A stretch of 64,000 nucleotides of DNA from Clostridium ganghwense (lineage in GTDB: Bacteria > Bacillota > Clostridia > Clostridiales > Clostridiaceae): the NCBI RefSeq assembly GCF_026735165.1, contig NZ_JAPQES010000001.1, forward strand, positions 1,116,001-1,180,000. The letters run 5' to 3'. Below, piece by piece: positions 1 to 8,128 of this stretch. The position numbers and the translations under genes are program-made. The notes beneath the pieces were generated by a model. It made no database searches. It saw only the letters and a program-made list of their open reading frames with translations, and was not told the origin of the DNA. Numbering within the stretch: position 1 is the first letter of the stretch; every line of letters begins with the position of its first letter.

Positions 1-764
1 ACAGCACTTAAATCCAGTGTATTTCTTGTATATGTTTCAAAAGTTCTTATTCCTCTTTCACAAAGAATTACATTGTCATTCCCCTCTGACATTATATATT
101 CTGCGGACATTAAGAATTCTTCAATAGTAGCTGATAGACCTCTTTTTAAAAGAATTGGTTTTTTTGTTTTTCCAAGCTCCTTTAAAAGATCAAAGTTCTG
201 CATATTCCTTGCACCTACTTGTATTATGTCAACATCTTCAACAAATCTTTCTACCAATTTTGGAGACATAATCTCAGTAACTATAGGTAATCCAGTTTTT
301 TCTCTTGCTGCCTTTAATATTTCTAATCCTCTTTCTCTCATGCCTTGGAAGCTGTATGGTGAAGTTCTTGGCTTGAAGGCACCTCCTCTTAAAAAACCTG
401 CCCCTGATTCTTTAATTTTTTCAGCAATTCCTATAAGCTGTTCTTCACTTTCTACTGAACAAGGCCCTGCCATTACAGCAAGCTTAGTATCCCCAATAAT
501 TCTATCTCTTACTTGAATTTTAGTACCCTCTGGATGGAAAAGTCTATTTGCCTTTTTGTAAGGTTCTTGTACATGTAATACTTTATCAACATCTTCATCT
601 GCCCCAATTTGACTTGGATTAATTGCACTTGTATCCCCTAATAAGCCAAGAACACAATATTTATCTCCCTGCCAAAGATTAACTTTAATTCCTCTCCCAC
701 TTAATTTTACCTTTATTTCTTCAATTCTTTCCTTTGATGTACTAGGTTTCATTACAATAATCAT
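1..764 (-). CDS. aroF: 3-deoxy-7-phosphoheptulonate synthase (DAHP synthase), partial
   Basis: First enzyme of the shikimate pathway, condensing phosphoenolpyruvate with erythrose 4-phosphate. The C-terminus is cut off by the left window edge, so about 254 codons are seen. The protein starts [10 protein letters not shown] with a short ferredoxin-like N-terminal regulatory segment. The barrel motifs of the AroF/KdsA-like family follow: [54 protein letters not shown] and CERGIRTFE. The ATG at 764 is chosen because GGGAGG lies just upstream. The gene is the first large gene after an aromatic-rich leader peptide and a terminator, so control by aromatic amino acid supply is inferred. Assignment is firm; the symbol follows the Thermotoga/Bacillus-type family. 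Confidence 0.93.
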   Translation of the reverse strand, partial: MIIVMKPSTSKERIEEIKVKLSGRGIKVNLWQGDKYCVLGLLGDTSAINPSQIGADEDVDKVLHVQEPYKKANRLFHPEGTKIQVRDRIIGDTKLAVMAGPCSVESEEQLIGIAEKIKESGAGFLRGGAFKPRTSPYSFQGMRERGLEILKAAREKTGLPIVTEIMSPKLVERFVEDVDIIQVGARNMQNFDLLKELGKTKKPILLKRGLSATIEEFLMSAEYIMSEGNDNVILCERGIRTFETYTRNTLDLSA

Positions 765-801
765 AAAATAGCCTCCCTTTTATATTTTTATAAAATTTTA
801 T

Positions 802-833
802 AAAAAAAGAAGACTCATTAATGAGTCTTCTTT
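802..833 (-). terminator. Intrinsic terminator in the aroF leader (candidate attenuator)
   Basis: A perfect 14-bp inverted repeat (806-833, arms aaagaagactcatt / aatgagtcttcttt) is followed on the minus strand by a run of seven T. It lies between the aromatic-rich leader peptide and aroF, so it would stop transcription before aroF. An 8-nt copy of its 3' arm, minus-strand TAATGAGT at 915-922 inside the leader ORF, can pair with the 5' arm and would form a competing antiterminator. Confidence 0.8.
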
Positions 834-885
834 AAAAAACTTATTATTATATAAATTGTACAGTTAATAAACTATTTATTACAAT

Positions 886-1035
886 TTAGATACAATAATT
901 ATATATACTAAGCCACTCATTAGAAATAGGAATTTTTATTTTTTTGCAGAACCAAAAGCCAGCGCTAAAGTAAAAGCCCAAGCTAAAGTAAAAATAAAAT
1001 TGTTCTACTATTCCCTTTCCAATAAGATTTTGCAT
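886..1035 (-). CDS. Aromatic-rich leader peptide upstream of aroF
   Basis: A 49-codon ORF starting at ATG 1035, with GGAGG eight bases upstream. Residues 13-29 read FYFYFSLGFYFSAGFWF, so 11 of 17 are Phe, Tyr or Trp, the three end products of the pathway that aroF opens. It is followed by an intrinsic terminator and then aroF, and a near-consensus promoter lies about 40 bp upstream. The arrangement matches classical translation-coupled attenuation (pheL/trpL type). I infer that ribosome stalling at the aromatic codons under starvation favours antitermination. An alternative is a small hydrophobic membrane peptide; the position and codon content argue against that. Confidence 0.75.
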   Translation of the reverse strand: MQNLIGKGIVEQFYFYFSLGFYFSAGFWFCKKIKIPISNEWLSIYNYCI

Positions 1036-1081
1036 TTGATTTTTCCTCCAATTTTTATCTGAATTTTAGTTATTGTGTTAA

Positions 1082-1109
1082 ATTATATCACTTTTTTTCA
1101 TCATGTCAA
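1082..1109 (-). promoter_or_regulatory. Sigma-A-type promoter for the leader peptide/aroF
   Basis: On the minus strand TTGACA (1104-1109) and TATAAT (1082-1087) are separated by 16 bp. Transcription would start near 1075, about 40 bases before the leader-peptide ATG. Confidence 0.75.
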
Positions 1110-1236
1110 TATAGAATATTTATAAAATTCAAAATTTCATTAACATTTTTGTCCGTTAGTTAATATAATATAGTAACTCCACATTACCCCAAATTAGACA
1201 AGCTACATCATCCTATATATAGGAGGTGATTTCTTA

Positions 1237-1617
1237 ATGGGAAGTGGTTTAATATTCCTACTAATAATTTTAGCTAAATGCGGTTGCGGCCGCGGTTTTG
1301 GACGCGGTGGCGGTTATGGTGGTGGTTACGGCTACGGTGGAGGCTACGGCGGCTACGGTGGAGGTTGCGGCTGTGGTTGTAATAAAGGTTGTTGTGACCC
1401 TTGCTGTAATTCTTGTTGTGACCCTTGTTGTAATTCTTGTTGTGATCCTTGTTGTGATTGTTGTAAGAAAAAGCATCATAAACATCATAAAGATTGTTGT
1501 TGCTGCTGTAAGAGTGGTTACGGATCTGGTTACGGTGGCGGTTACGGCGACGGTTATGGTTGTGGCTCTGGTTGCGGCTCTGGTTGCGGCTCACTCTTTG
1601 ACTGGTTCTGCTGTTAG
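1237..1617 (+). CDS. Gly/Tyr/Cys-rich small protein, possible spore surface protein
   Basis: 126 residues of very low complexity. A short hydrophobic N-terminus (GLIFLLIILA) is followed by Gly/Tyr repeats (GGGYGGGYGYGG), a Cys block with repeated CCDPCCNS units, a basic His cluster (KKKHHKHHK) and a second Gly/Tyr/Cys block ending DWFCC. The ribosome site AGGAGGTGAT is near ideal, so it is surely translated. Base composition is much richer in G+C than the surroundings because of the Gly and Cys codons. Cys-rich and Gly-rich proteins of this kind are known in spore coat and exosporium layers, where disulfides and metals cross-link them. That role is inferred from composition only. It is monocistronic and ends at a strong terminator. 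Confidence 0.7.
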   Translation: MGSGLIFLLIILAKCGCGRGFGRGGGYGGGYGYGGGYGGYGGGCGCGCNKGCCDPCCNSCCDPCCNSCCDPCCDCCKKKHHKHHKDCCCCCKSGYGSGYGGGYGDGYGCGSGCGSGCGSLFDWFCC

Positions 1618-1638
1618 TAAATATAATTTTGTAATATA

Positions 1639-1676
1639 AAAGGTTATAGGATTAGAAAACTAATCCTATAACCTTT
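1639..1676. terminator. Bidirectional terminator hairpin
   Basis: Perfect 17-bp stem (1639-1655 with 1660-1676) and an aaaa loop, lying between the convergent Gly/Cys-rich gene and the opuC-type operon. A- and T-rich flanks on both sides allow use in both directions. Confidence 0.8.
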
Positions 1677-1690
1677 ATTTAATTAATCTT

Positions 1691-3280
1691 TTATTTAATT
1701 AACCCTTTTTCTTTTAAGAAATTTTCAGCAACATCTCTAGGTTCTTCACCTAATTTATCTACCTTATAGTTGAGTTCTCTCATTACATCGTCATTTATTT
1801 GTCCTTCTAATTTGTTTAAAAGCTCTTTTAATTCAGGATATTTTTCAAGAGCATCTTGTCTAACAATTGGTACTGCATAATATGGTGGGAAGAAATGTTT
1901 GTCATCTTCTAATGTTTTTAAATTAAAAGCTTTTAATAAACCATCTGTAGAAAAAGCATCAATAACATCAGATTCTTTATTATTTACAGCTGTATATCTT
2001 AATCCTCCATCTACCGGTTTTAAACTTTTAAAATTAGTATTATATAATTTTTTCAATCCTTTGTATCCATCATCCCTATCCGAAAATTCCATAGTACATC
2101 CTAAAATTAATTTATCACTTATCTTTGCAAGATCAGATGTTGTTTTAAGATTATAGTTTTCAGCTGTATCCTGTCTTACTGCTAACACATAAGTATTGTT
2201 GAAACCTAAAGGATCTAACCATTCTATACCATATTCTTTATGAAAATAATCTTTAACTATGTTATAAGTTTTTTCTGAATCATTTATAGGATCTCTTTGC
2301 ATAATACTTACAAGTCCTGTACCTGTATATTCTACATACATATCAACATCGCCAGACTTCATAGCTTCCCAAATTACACTTGAACCTCCCAGATTCAACT
2401 TCCTTTCAACCTTGATATCTGTATTCTTCTCTACCAAAGTTGCAAACATATTACCTAAAATTAACTGTTCACTATAATTTTTAGACCCTATTACCAAAGT
2501 ATTTTCTTTTCCATTAATTTTATATCCTACTGTACCTACTGCAATAGTAATTACTAAAACTGTAGCAGTAACCAATGCTGCTTTTCTTTGTTTATCACTT
2601 CTTCTTTTTCTTCTCTTTCTTGTCTTTCTGACTTTGTTCCCATTTGCTTTTATTCCTTCTGGAACAACTGCCTCCTCGATCTTTCCAATTATATAATCCA
2701 TTATAAGAGCAAGTATACATGCAGGTATAGCGCCTGATAAAATCATGTAATTATCTACTCTTTGAACTCCTGTAAATACTAAATAACCAAGACCACCTGC
2801 TCCTATAAATGCTGCTATTGTCATAAGTCCAACCGCTGTAACTGCAGCTATTCTTATACCTGCCATAATAACAGGAAGAGCTAAAGGTAATTGCACCATT
2901 TGAAGAGTTTGTCTCCCTGTAAGTCCCATTCCCTTAGCTGCTTCAATCATATCAGGATTTATATTTTTTAATCCCGTATAAGTATTCTTTACTATTGGAA
3001 GTAAGGAATATAAAAATACCATAACTATAGCAGGGGTACTCCCTATTCCTATAACAGGAATTAAAAATCCTAAAAGAGCCAGACTAGGAATTGCTTGTAT
3101 TACATTAGCTATACCTAATATCGGAGTTGCTAATTTCTTTTTTCTTGTTATTAATATTCCAAGAGGTACTCCAACCAATATAGCAACTATAACAGCAGCT
3201 ATAGTAAGCCCTAAATGTTGTAATAGTAGTTCGCCCACCTGATCACTTTTATTTAAAAAATACGAAAAAAATTCTTTCAT
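1691..3280 (-). CDS. Fused permease and substrate-binding protein of an OpuC/OpuB-type compatible-solute ABC transporter
   Basis: 529 residues. Residues 1 to about 210 form the multi-spanning permease, with the ABC-coupling region around [22 protein letters not shown]. After a basic linker ([18 protein letters not shown]) and one more membrane segment, residues 255-529 form an OpuAC-type binding domain ([24 protein letters not shown]). Such fusions import glycine betaine, carnitine or choline under osmotic stress, with the binding domain tethered outside the membrane. Its ATG overlaps the stop of the upstream ATPase gene (TAATG), so translation is probably coupled. The true substrate cannot be read from sequence. 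Confidence 0.9.
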   Translation of the reverse strand: MKEFFSYFLNKSDQVGELLLQHLGLTIAAVIVAILVGVPLGILITRKKKLATPILGIANVIQAIPSLALLGFLIPVIGIGSTPAIVMVFLYSLLPIVKNTYTGLKNINPDMIEAAKGMGLTGRQTLQMVQLPLALPVIMAGIRIAAVTAVGLMTIAAFIGAGGLGYLVFTGVQRVDNYMILSGAIPACILALIMDYIIGKIEEAVVPEGIKANGNKVRKTRKRRKRRSDKQRKAALVTATVLVITIAVGTVGYKINGKENTLVIGSKNYSEQLILGNMFATLVEKNTDIKVERKLNLGGSSVIWEAMKSGDVDMYVEYTGTGLVSIMQRDPINDSEKTYNIVKDYFHKEYGIEWLDPLGFNNTYVLAVRQDTAENYNLKTTSDLAKISDKLILGCTMEFSDRDDGYKGLKKLYNTNFKSLKPVDGGLRYTAVNNKESDVIDAFSTDGLLKAFNLKTLEDDKHFFPPYYAVPIVRQDALEKYPELKELLNKLEGQINDDVMRELNYKVDKLGEEPRDVAENFLKEKGLIK

Positions 3281-4410
3281 TATAGGCCTACCTCCTCTTC
3301 ATCTAGAAATTGTCCACTTAGAACATTAATAAGACTGCTTCTAGTTATAAGTCCTAATAATTTATTGTTGTCATCTACTACTGGAATATATCCAACATTT
3401 TTTTCATTCATTATCTTTAGCACATCTACAATTGAATCATCTTTATGAGCAGCGATAACATCTTTTTCCATTATATCGTTCAATGTTAGTTTTTTCTCTC
3501 TATTTTTTCTTATATCTTTTAAAGTAGCTATCCCCTGAAGTTCGTTATTTTTATCTACAACTAAAATACTATCAACATGTCTTTCATTCATTATCTCTAT
3601 AGCCTGAAGTATAGTTCTAGTTCCTATAGTTTTCACAGGATTTTCAATTACTATATCTTCAGCTTTTATAAATTCTGGTTGATTCCAAATTCTATTCTTC
3701 CCTATAAATTCCTCAACAAATCCATGAGAAGGATTTTTTAAGATTTCCTCTGGAGTATCATATTGAAGAATTACGCCATCCTTCATTATGCATATTCTAT
3801 CACCTAATTTTAATGCTTCATCCATATCATGAGTAACGAAAACTATTGTCTTTTTTAACTTCTGCTGCAAGTTAAATAATTCATCTTGAAGTGCATTTCT
3901 TGTTATCGGATCAAGAGCACTATATGGTTCATCCATCAATATAATTTCTGGATCTGTAGCAAAGGCTCTAGCAACTCCAATTCTCTGTTGTTGTCCACCA
4001 CTTAACTCACTTGGATATCTATCTATATATTCTTCTGGCTCTAGACCTACCATCTCTAATAATTCAAAAGTTCTCTTTCTTATTTCTTCTTCATCCCATT
4101 TTTTTAAGTAAGGTATTAGACCAATATTATCTCCTACTGTCATATGTGGAAATAAACCTGTTTGTTGTATAACATATCCCATATTTCTTCTAAGTTCTAT
4201 AGTGTCTTTTTTGCCTATATCTTCACCATTCACTAAAATTTGTCCTGATGTCGGTTTTATTAATTTGTTTAACATTTTTAATGTAGTCGTCTTTCCACAT
4301 CCACTAGGTCCTATAAGTACAACTAATTCACCTTTATTTATGTGTAAATCAATGTTTTTTAAAACATGACTATTTTTAAAAGACTTTTTAATATTTTTAA
4401 GCTCTATCAT
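3280..4410 (-). CDS. opuCA: ABC transporter ATPase with CBS domains, OpuCA/ProV-like
   Basis: 376 residues from ATG 4410, which has an AAGGGGG ribosome site; an in-frame upstream start adds 11 residues without a site. Walker A is GPSGCGKTT, the signature LSGGQQQR, and Walker [12 protein letters not shown]. Two CBS domains make up the C-terminal third ([20 protein letters not shown] and [18 protein letters not shown]). In OpuA/OpuC systems the CBS pair senses ionic strength or nucleotides including c-di-AMP. It energises the fused permease/binding protein encoded immediately downstream. Its promoter is covered by four copies of a heptamer half-site, consistent with control by the adjacent BusR-like regulators. 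Confidence 0.9.
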   Translation of the reverse strand: MIELKNIKKSFKNSHVLKNIDLHINKGELVVLIGPSGCGKTTTLKMLNKLIKPTSGQILVNGEDIGKKDTIELRRNMGYVIQQTGLFPHMTVGDNIGLIPYLKKWDEEEIRKRTFELLEMVGLEPEEYIDRYPSELSGGQQQRIGVARAFATDPEIILMDEPYSALDPITRNALQDELFNLQQKLKKTIVFVTHDMDEALKLGDRICIMKDGVILQYDTPEEILKNPSHGFVEEFIGKNRIWNQPEFIKAEDIVIENPVKTIGTRTILQAIEIMNERHVDSILVVDKNNELQGIATLKDIRKNREKKLTLNDIMEKDVIAAHKDDSIVDVLKIMNEKNVGYIPVVDDNNKLLGLITRSSLINVLSGQFLDEEEVGL

Positions 4411-4477
4411 ACTTTTCCCCCTTTTTATATACACATTCGCCATTAAAATACTTTATTTAAAATTAATACAATTTATA

Positions 4478-4553
4478 AACAAACAACTTATTATTTACCT
4501 AAAGTTGTATCTAAAAACAACTTTAGTTTAACATATAAGTTGTTTGTTGTCAA
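4478..4553 (-). promoter_or_regulatory. Promoter with nested inverted-repeat operator upstream of the opuC-type operon
   Basis: Minus-strand TTGACA (4548-4553) and TAAACT (4525-4530) are 17 bp apart. Two nested inverted repeats overlie them. The inner one has perfect 10-nt arms, ctaaagttgt (4499-4508) and acaactttag (4517-4526). The outer one has 13-nt arms at 4478-4490 and 4536-4548. All four arms hold the heptamer aagttgt or its complement. One half-site lies in the spacer and one at the -10 edge, as expected of a repressor site. A further aagttgt occurs at 5237-5243, upstream of the first regulator gene. Confidence 0.7.
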
Positions 4554-4580
4554 ACACCAATGTAATTTTCTTACAATTAA

Positions 4581-5201
4581 TTAGTACTTAAGATATTTAT
4601 ATATTCTTTGTATTGCCTCTTCTTCACCAACTACTAAAATAATATCATCCTCTTCAAATTCTAAATAAGGTCCAGGAGATATAATTACTTTATTATTTCT
4701 TCTTACCCCCAAAATTGTCGCACCTGTATTTTGCCAAAATCTACTCTCACCTATACTTTTACCTATGATATGAATATCTTTACGTATCTCTATTTCTCTT
4801 GGCTGTATTAAATCATAACTACTATATTTATATGAATAATCTATAAGTTTTTCATTTATTTCTTGTATTTTATACTCTATACTCTTCCTTTCCTCAAGTA
4901 ATTTTTTTATAGTATTTCTTAATGTACCTATACTTTCTTTTTCTTTAAAATTACTTACAAATTCATGAGCTTTTTCACTAGAAAGTATAATTACTCCCTT
5001 GCCCTTACTTACCTCAACAACCTTCTTATCTTCAAGTAACTTCACAGCTTTTCTTATAGTTTCAGGAGATACATTGTATTCACAAGCTAATACAGACCTA
5101 CCTCTAAGCTTCTCTCCTTCTAATAACTGGCCTTTGTAAATTCTTCCTGCAATATCTACTGCTATTTTGTTATATCTAGGTGTTTCTGTTCTTACAACCA
5201 T
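4581..5201 (-). CDS. busR: BusR-like regulator, GntR winged helix plus RCK_C (TrkA-C) domain
   Basis: 206 residues. Residues 1-75 form a GntR-type winged helix (LRGRSVLACEYNVSPETIRKAVKLL). A coiled coil spans about 85-120, and an RCK_C domain fills about 125-206 (IGKSIGESRFWQNTGATILG, ISPGPYLEFEEDDIILVVG). This architecture matches BusR, the c-di-AMP-responsive repressor of betaine uptake in lactococci and streptococci. Lying next to an OpuC-type operon supports the same job here. The DNA-binding helix probably reads the aagttgt sites between the two transcription units. c-di-AMP binding is inferred from the family. Confidence 0.82.
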   Translation of the reverse strand: MVVRTETPRYNKIAVDIAGRIYKGQLLEGEKLRGRSVLACEYNVSPETIRKAVKLLEDKKVVEVSKGKGVIILSSEKAHEFVSNFKEKESIGTLRNTIKKLLEERKSIEYKIQEINEKLIDYSYKYSSYDLIQPREIEIRKDIHIIGKSIGESRFWQNTGATILGVRRNNKVIISPGPYLEFEEDDIILVVGEEEAIQRIYKYLKY

Positions 5202-5330
5202 TTTACCCTCCCATGAAACAATCTCTAATTAATAACAAGTTGTATCTTTTAAAATATATCATATATATTACTTATTTGTCAAATATTTCAAAAACAACAG
5301 AATGTTTTGCTGCAAAAAAACTTAAAATTA

Positions 5331-5371
5331 AAATGACCTAAATATAGAATTTATCTATACTTAGGTCATTT
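5331..5371 (-). terminator. Terminator after the second BusR-like gene
   Basis: Imperfect inverted repeat built on aaatgacctaa / ttaggtcattt, followed on the minus strand by a T-rich tract. It starts just past the 5374 stop. Confidence 0.6.
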
Positions 5372-5373
5372 CA

Positions 5374-5997
5374 TTATTTTATTCCTAAAAAGGTTTTTAT
5401 CCTATCCGCTATCCCATTATATCCTACTACTAAAAGTTTATCTCCTTCTTTAAACTCTAAATAAGGTCCTGGAGATATTAAAACTTCTTCATTTCTTTTT
5501 ACTCCTATTATTGTACCACCAGTATTATGCCAAAATTGACTTTCTCCTATAGTCTTTCCTAATACAGTAGATGAAGATGTCAATTCTACTTCGATAGGAT
5601 CAATTAGCTCTGTGTTTCTGAATCTATATGAATAATCTATAATTTTTTCATTTACTTCTTGGATCTGCTTTTCTATATTAGTTCTGTCCTGAAGTAATTT
5701 TCTCATATTAGTTCTTAATGCACCTATACTTTCTTTTTCCTTAAAGCTTTCAACAAATGCATAAGCTTGTTTTGTAGATTTAATTATTACTCCACTGCCC
5801 TTATTTACCTCTACTACCCCTTTATCCTCAAGTAACTTCATTGATTTTCTAATAGTTTCAGGGGAAACATTATACTCACTTGCTAAAATTGATCTTCCTC
5901 TTAATTTTTCTCCTTCTTGTAAATACCCTTTATATATTCTTAGCGCAACATCTACTGCTATCTTTATATAACGCGGCATTTCTACACGTTCACCCAT
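5374..5997 (-). CDS. Second BusR-like GntR/RCK_C regulator (tandem paralogue)
   Basis: 207 residues with the same plan as its neighbour: winged helix 1-78 (LRGRSILASEYNVSPETIRKSMKLL), a coiled coil, and RCK_C 125-207 (LGKTIGESQFWHNTGGTIIG, LISPGPYLEFKEGDKLLVVG). The two clearly arose by tandem duplication. A terminator-like hairpin and a separate upstream region lie between them, so each seems to be its own transcription unit. A different inverted repeat, gttataatcatat, lies upstream of this copy, suggesting it reads another operator or controls itself. Its target is unknown; potassium or osmolyte transport is the family expectation. Confidence 0.8.
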   Translation of the reverse strand: MGERVEMPRYIKIAVDVALRIYKGYLQEGEKLRGRSILASEYNVSPETIRKSMKLLEDKGVVEVNKGSGVIIKSTKQAYAFVESFKEKESIGALRTNMRKLLQDRTNIEKQIQEVNEKIIDYSYRFRNTELIDPIEVELTSSSTVLGKTIGESQFWHNTGGTIIGVKRNEEVLISPGPYLEFKEGDKLLVVGYNGIADRIKTFLGIK

Positions 5998-6018
5998 GCT
6001 AAACCCTCCAAAAACACT

Positions 6019-6061
6019 GTTATAATCATATTTATATCATGTTTGCATATATGATTATAAC
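6019..6061. promoter_or_regulatory. Inverted repeat upstream of the second BusR-like gene
   Basis: Perfect 13-nt arms gttataatcatat (6019-6031) and atatgattataac (6049-6061) with a 17-nt spacer, about 20-60 bp before the start codon. It contains TATAAT on the minus strand, so an operator overlapping a promoter is likely. Confidence 0.55.
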
Positions 6062-6090
6062 ACAAACCGCATTCTTTGGAAAAAAATTAT

Positions 6091-7047
6091 TTAGACAACC
6101 ATTCGTTCACTCCACTTTCCACATCTATCTCCAAAACATCCTACTATAGAATTTCCATCTTTAATATTTACTACTTCACATCTATTTGGACATCCTTTAC
6201 ATTCAAAACTTGCAGATACAAATTTTCTCTCAGCAATGTCAAAACCTTTAAAATTAGTTTTTCCAACTTTCTTTACAGCTTCTGCTCCAATCATAGCTGC
6301 TCCTATAGCACCCATAACATCATAATTTTGAGGAACATAAACATTAAAACCTAACGCATTTTCAAAAGCCTTCTTTATTCCTTTATTTGCTGCAACTCCA
6401 CCTTGGAAAAATACCTTTTGTTCTATGTCTTTTCCCTTTGCTACATTGTTTAAATAGTTTCTTACAAGAGCCTCACATAGTCCCATAATTATATCAGATT
6501 GATCATAACCCAACTGTTGCTTATGTATCATATCTGATTCTGCAAAAACTGCACATCTGCCAGCAATTCTTACTGGTACATTTGCTTTCAATGCATAATC
6601 TCCAAATTTTTCAATAGGAATTTCTAATCTTTCAGCTTGCCTGTCAAGAAAAGAACCTGTTCCAGCTGCACAAACTGTATTCATTGCAAAATCTGTTACA
6701 ACTCCATCCTTTAAAGTTATTATTTTAGAATCCTGACCACCTATTTCTATTATAGTCCTTACATCTTTATCAACATAAAGTGAAGCTATGGCATGAGCTG
6801 TAATCTCATTTTTAACTGCATCTCCGCCTAGTAGAGCAGCAGCAATATGCCTTCCACTTCCAGTAGTACCAACAGATTGTATTTGCTTACTATCATATTT
6901 ATCGATTAACATTTTTAATCCTTCTTGCACAGCATTTATAGGCTTTCCTTTTGTCCTTAAATATATTTTTTCAACAACTTTCATAGAATTATCTATAAGT
7001 ACAACATCAGTACTTACTGAACCAACATCAACACCCATATAATACAT
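6091..7047 (-). CDS. 2-hydroxyacyl-CoA dehydratase activator-like ATPase (BadF/BadG/HgdC family)
   Basis: 318 residues from ATG 7047, with an AAAGGAG site upstream. The ASKHA ATPase signatures are present: MGVDVGSVSTDVVLID, GTTGSGRH, EIGGQDSKII and GGVAANKG. CAAGTGSFLDRQAERL holds the cysteine that binds the shared 4Fe-4S cluster of the homodimer. A C-terminal block with four more cysteines (CKGCPNRCEV, CFGDRCGKW) extends past the minimal activator. Activators of this family hydrolyse ATP to push one electron into a dehydratase. The start overlaps the 3' end of the preceding dehydratase-like gene by 20 bp. The substrate of the system is unknown. Confidence 0.85.
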   Translation of the reverse strand: MYYMGVDVGSVSTDVVLIDNSMKVVEKIYLRTKGKPINAVQEGLKMLIDKYDSKQIQSVGTTGSGRHIAAALLGGDAVKNEITAHAIASLYVDKDVRTIIEIGGQDSKIITLKDGVVTDFAMNTVCAAGTGSFLDRQAERLEIPIEKFGDYALKANVPVRIAGRCAVFAESDMIHKQQLGYDQSDIIMGLCEALVRNYLNNVAKGKDIEQKVFFQGGVAANKGIKKAFENALGFNVYVPQNYDVMGAIGAAMIGAEAVKKVGKTNFKGFDIAERKFVSASFECKGCPNRCEVVNIKDGNSIVGCFGDRCGKWSERMVV

Positions 7048-8128
7048 TTTTCCCTTTTCTCCTTTCAAGTAAATCTAGAAATGCTTCTATTCTTGTAATA
7101 TAACCGCCTTCTCCTGTCATTTCATCTACCACAAGGCTCATTATAGGAAAATCTTTATCTTTTGATATCGATGGAAGTATTGCCTTTGATATAATTTCAG
7201 GCATGCATCCCATAGGAAATATTTGAATAGCTCCGTCTAACTTGCTTCTATGAGCCATTACGGCCTCACCTATACATTCTCTCGCATGACCTCCTATGTA
7301 ATAAGGCAAATATTCTTTTGATGCGAGCCTTAAATCAACAGAATTAGCATTTAATACTTTCATTGCAGCATCCTTGACCCACCAACTAGGTGTTAACTTT
7401 CTTTTACTACAAACACCATAATCCATAAGCTTTTCTTCAATATTTAGATTGGAGAATGGATCTATTACTGTATAAATTTCCCCTATTACAGCTACCTTTA
7501 GTGGATTTTTACTCTTATCTATTTTTACACTATCTATTTTTTTCTTATATTCCTTTAAAAGCCTTATTGCTCTTACCGGATCGTTGGTTTCAAATACATC
7601 TCTTTTACATGTATTAAGTATTTTTTTACATTCCCCTTTATTTACTTCATATCCTGCTAGATAATGAGCTTTTTCTTCAATTTTGTCAATTAAATTTGTA
7701 GCTTTCAATGCTCTTAGTGCAGCTATTGTTTTTTCACCCTTATTTTTTGTGCTTCCTGACACTAAACTATTTATCCTTCTCATAAGCTCTTTATTTCCAA
7801 TACCATTTGGACAATCCATAACTATAAACTTCACATCATATCCCATTTTTTTTAAAATATTCATTTGAAGTTCACAATACTCCCCAAATCTACAGGGTCC
7901 ACAACTTCCTACTAAAAGAATGGTATCTGCCCCAGCTTCTATGCTTTGTAAATAATTACCCATCATTATCTTGAAAGGTAAACATATCTCTTCTGGTGAG
8001 CAAGCAGTACCCAATTCAAGAGCTGTTTTATTATTTATTGGTGGAATTATATATTCTATTCCAAGTCCATCAAAAAATATTTTAGCAGCAATACAAATAT
8101 TACCCATGTGCGGAAACGTGACTTTCAA
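7028..8128 (-). CDS. 2-hydroxyacyl-CoA dehydratase D/HgdB-like protein
   Basis: 366 residues. The start is taken as TTG 8128, seven bases after an AAAGGAGG site (protein MKVTFPHMGN); no ATG fits. Cysteine motifs of the HgdB/BcrC family are visible: GTACSPEEICLPFK, GSCGPCRFGEYC and PMGCMPEI, plausible ligands of an iron-sulfur cluster. It overlaps both neighbours (29 bp upstream, 20 bp downstream), giving a tightly coupled three-gene operon. In many anaerobes homologous modules are fused into one giant protein annotated as CoA-dehydratase activase-like with DUF2229. No CoA-transferase lies nearby, so a classical amino-acid fermentation role is not supported. Confidence 0.75.
   Translation of the reverse strand: MKVTFPHMGNICIAAKIFFDGLGIEYIIPPINNKTALELGTACSPEEICLPFKIMMGNYLQSIEAGADTILLVGSCGPCRFGEYCELQMNILKKMGYDVKFIVMDCPNGIGNKELMRRINSLVSGSTKNKGEKTIAALRALKATNLIDKIEEKAHYLAGYEVNKGECKKILNTCKRDVFETNDPVRAIRLLKEYKKKIDSVKIDKSKNPLKVAVIGEIYTVIDPFSNLNIEEKLMDYGVCSKRKLTPSWWVKDAAMKVLNANSVDLRLASKEYLPYYIGGHARECIGEAVMAHRSKLDGAIQIFPMGCMPEIISKAILPSISKDKDFPIMSLVVDEMTGEGGYITRIEAFLDLLERRKGKNVLYGC

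Noticed and set aside
73..516. Long plus-strand reading frame
   Set aside because: It lies antisense to the clear DAHP synthase gene and has no ribosome site.
1270..1639. Several overlapping frames in both strands of the Gly/Cys-rich gene
   Set aside because: They are consequences of the low-complexity repeats; only the frame starting at 1237 has a ribosome site.
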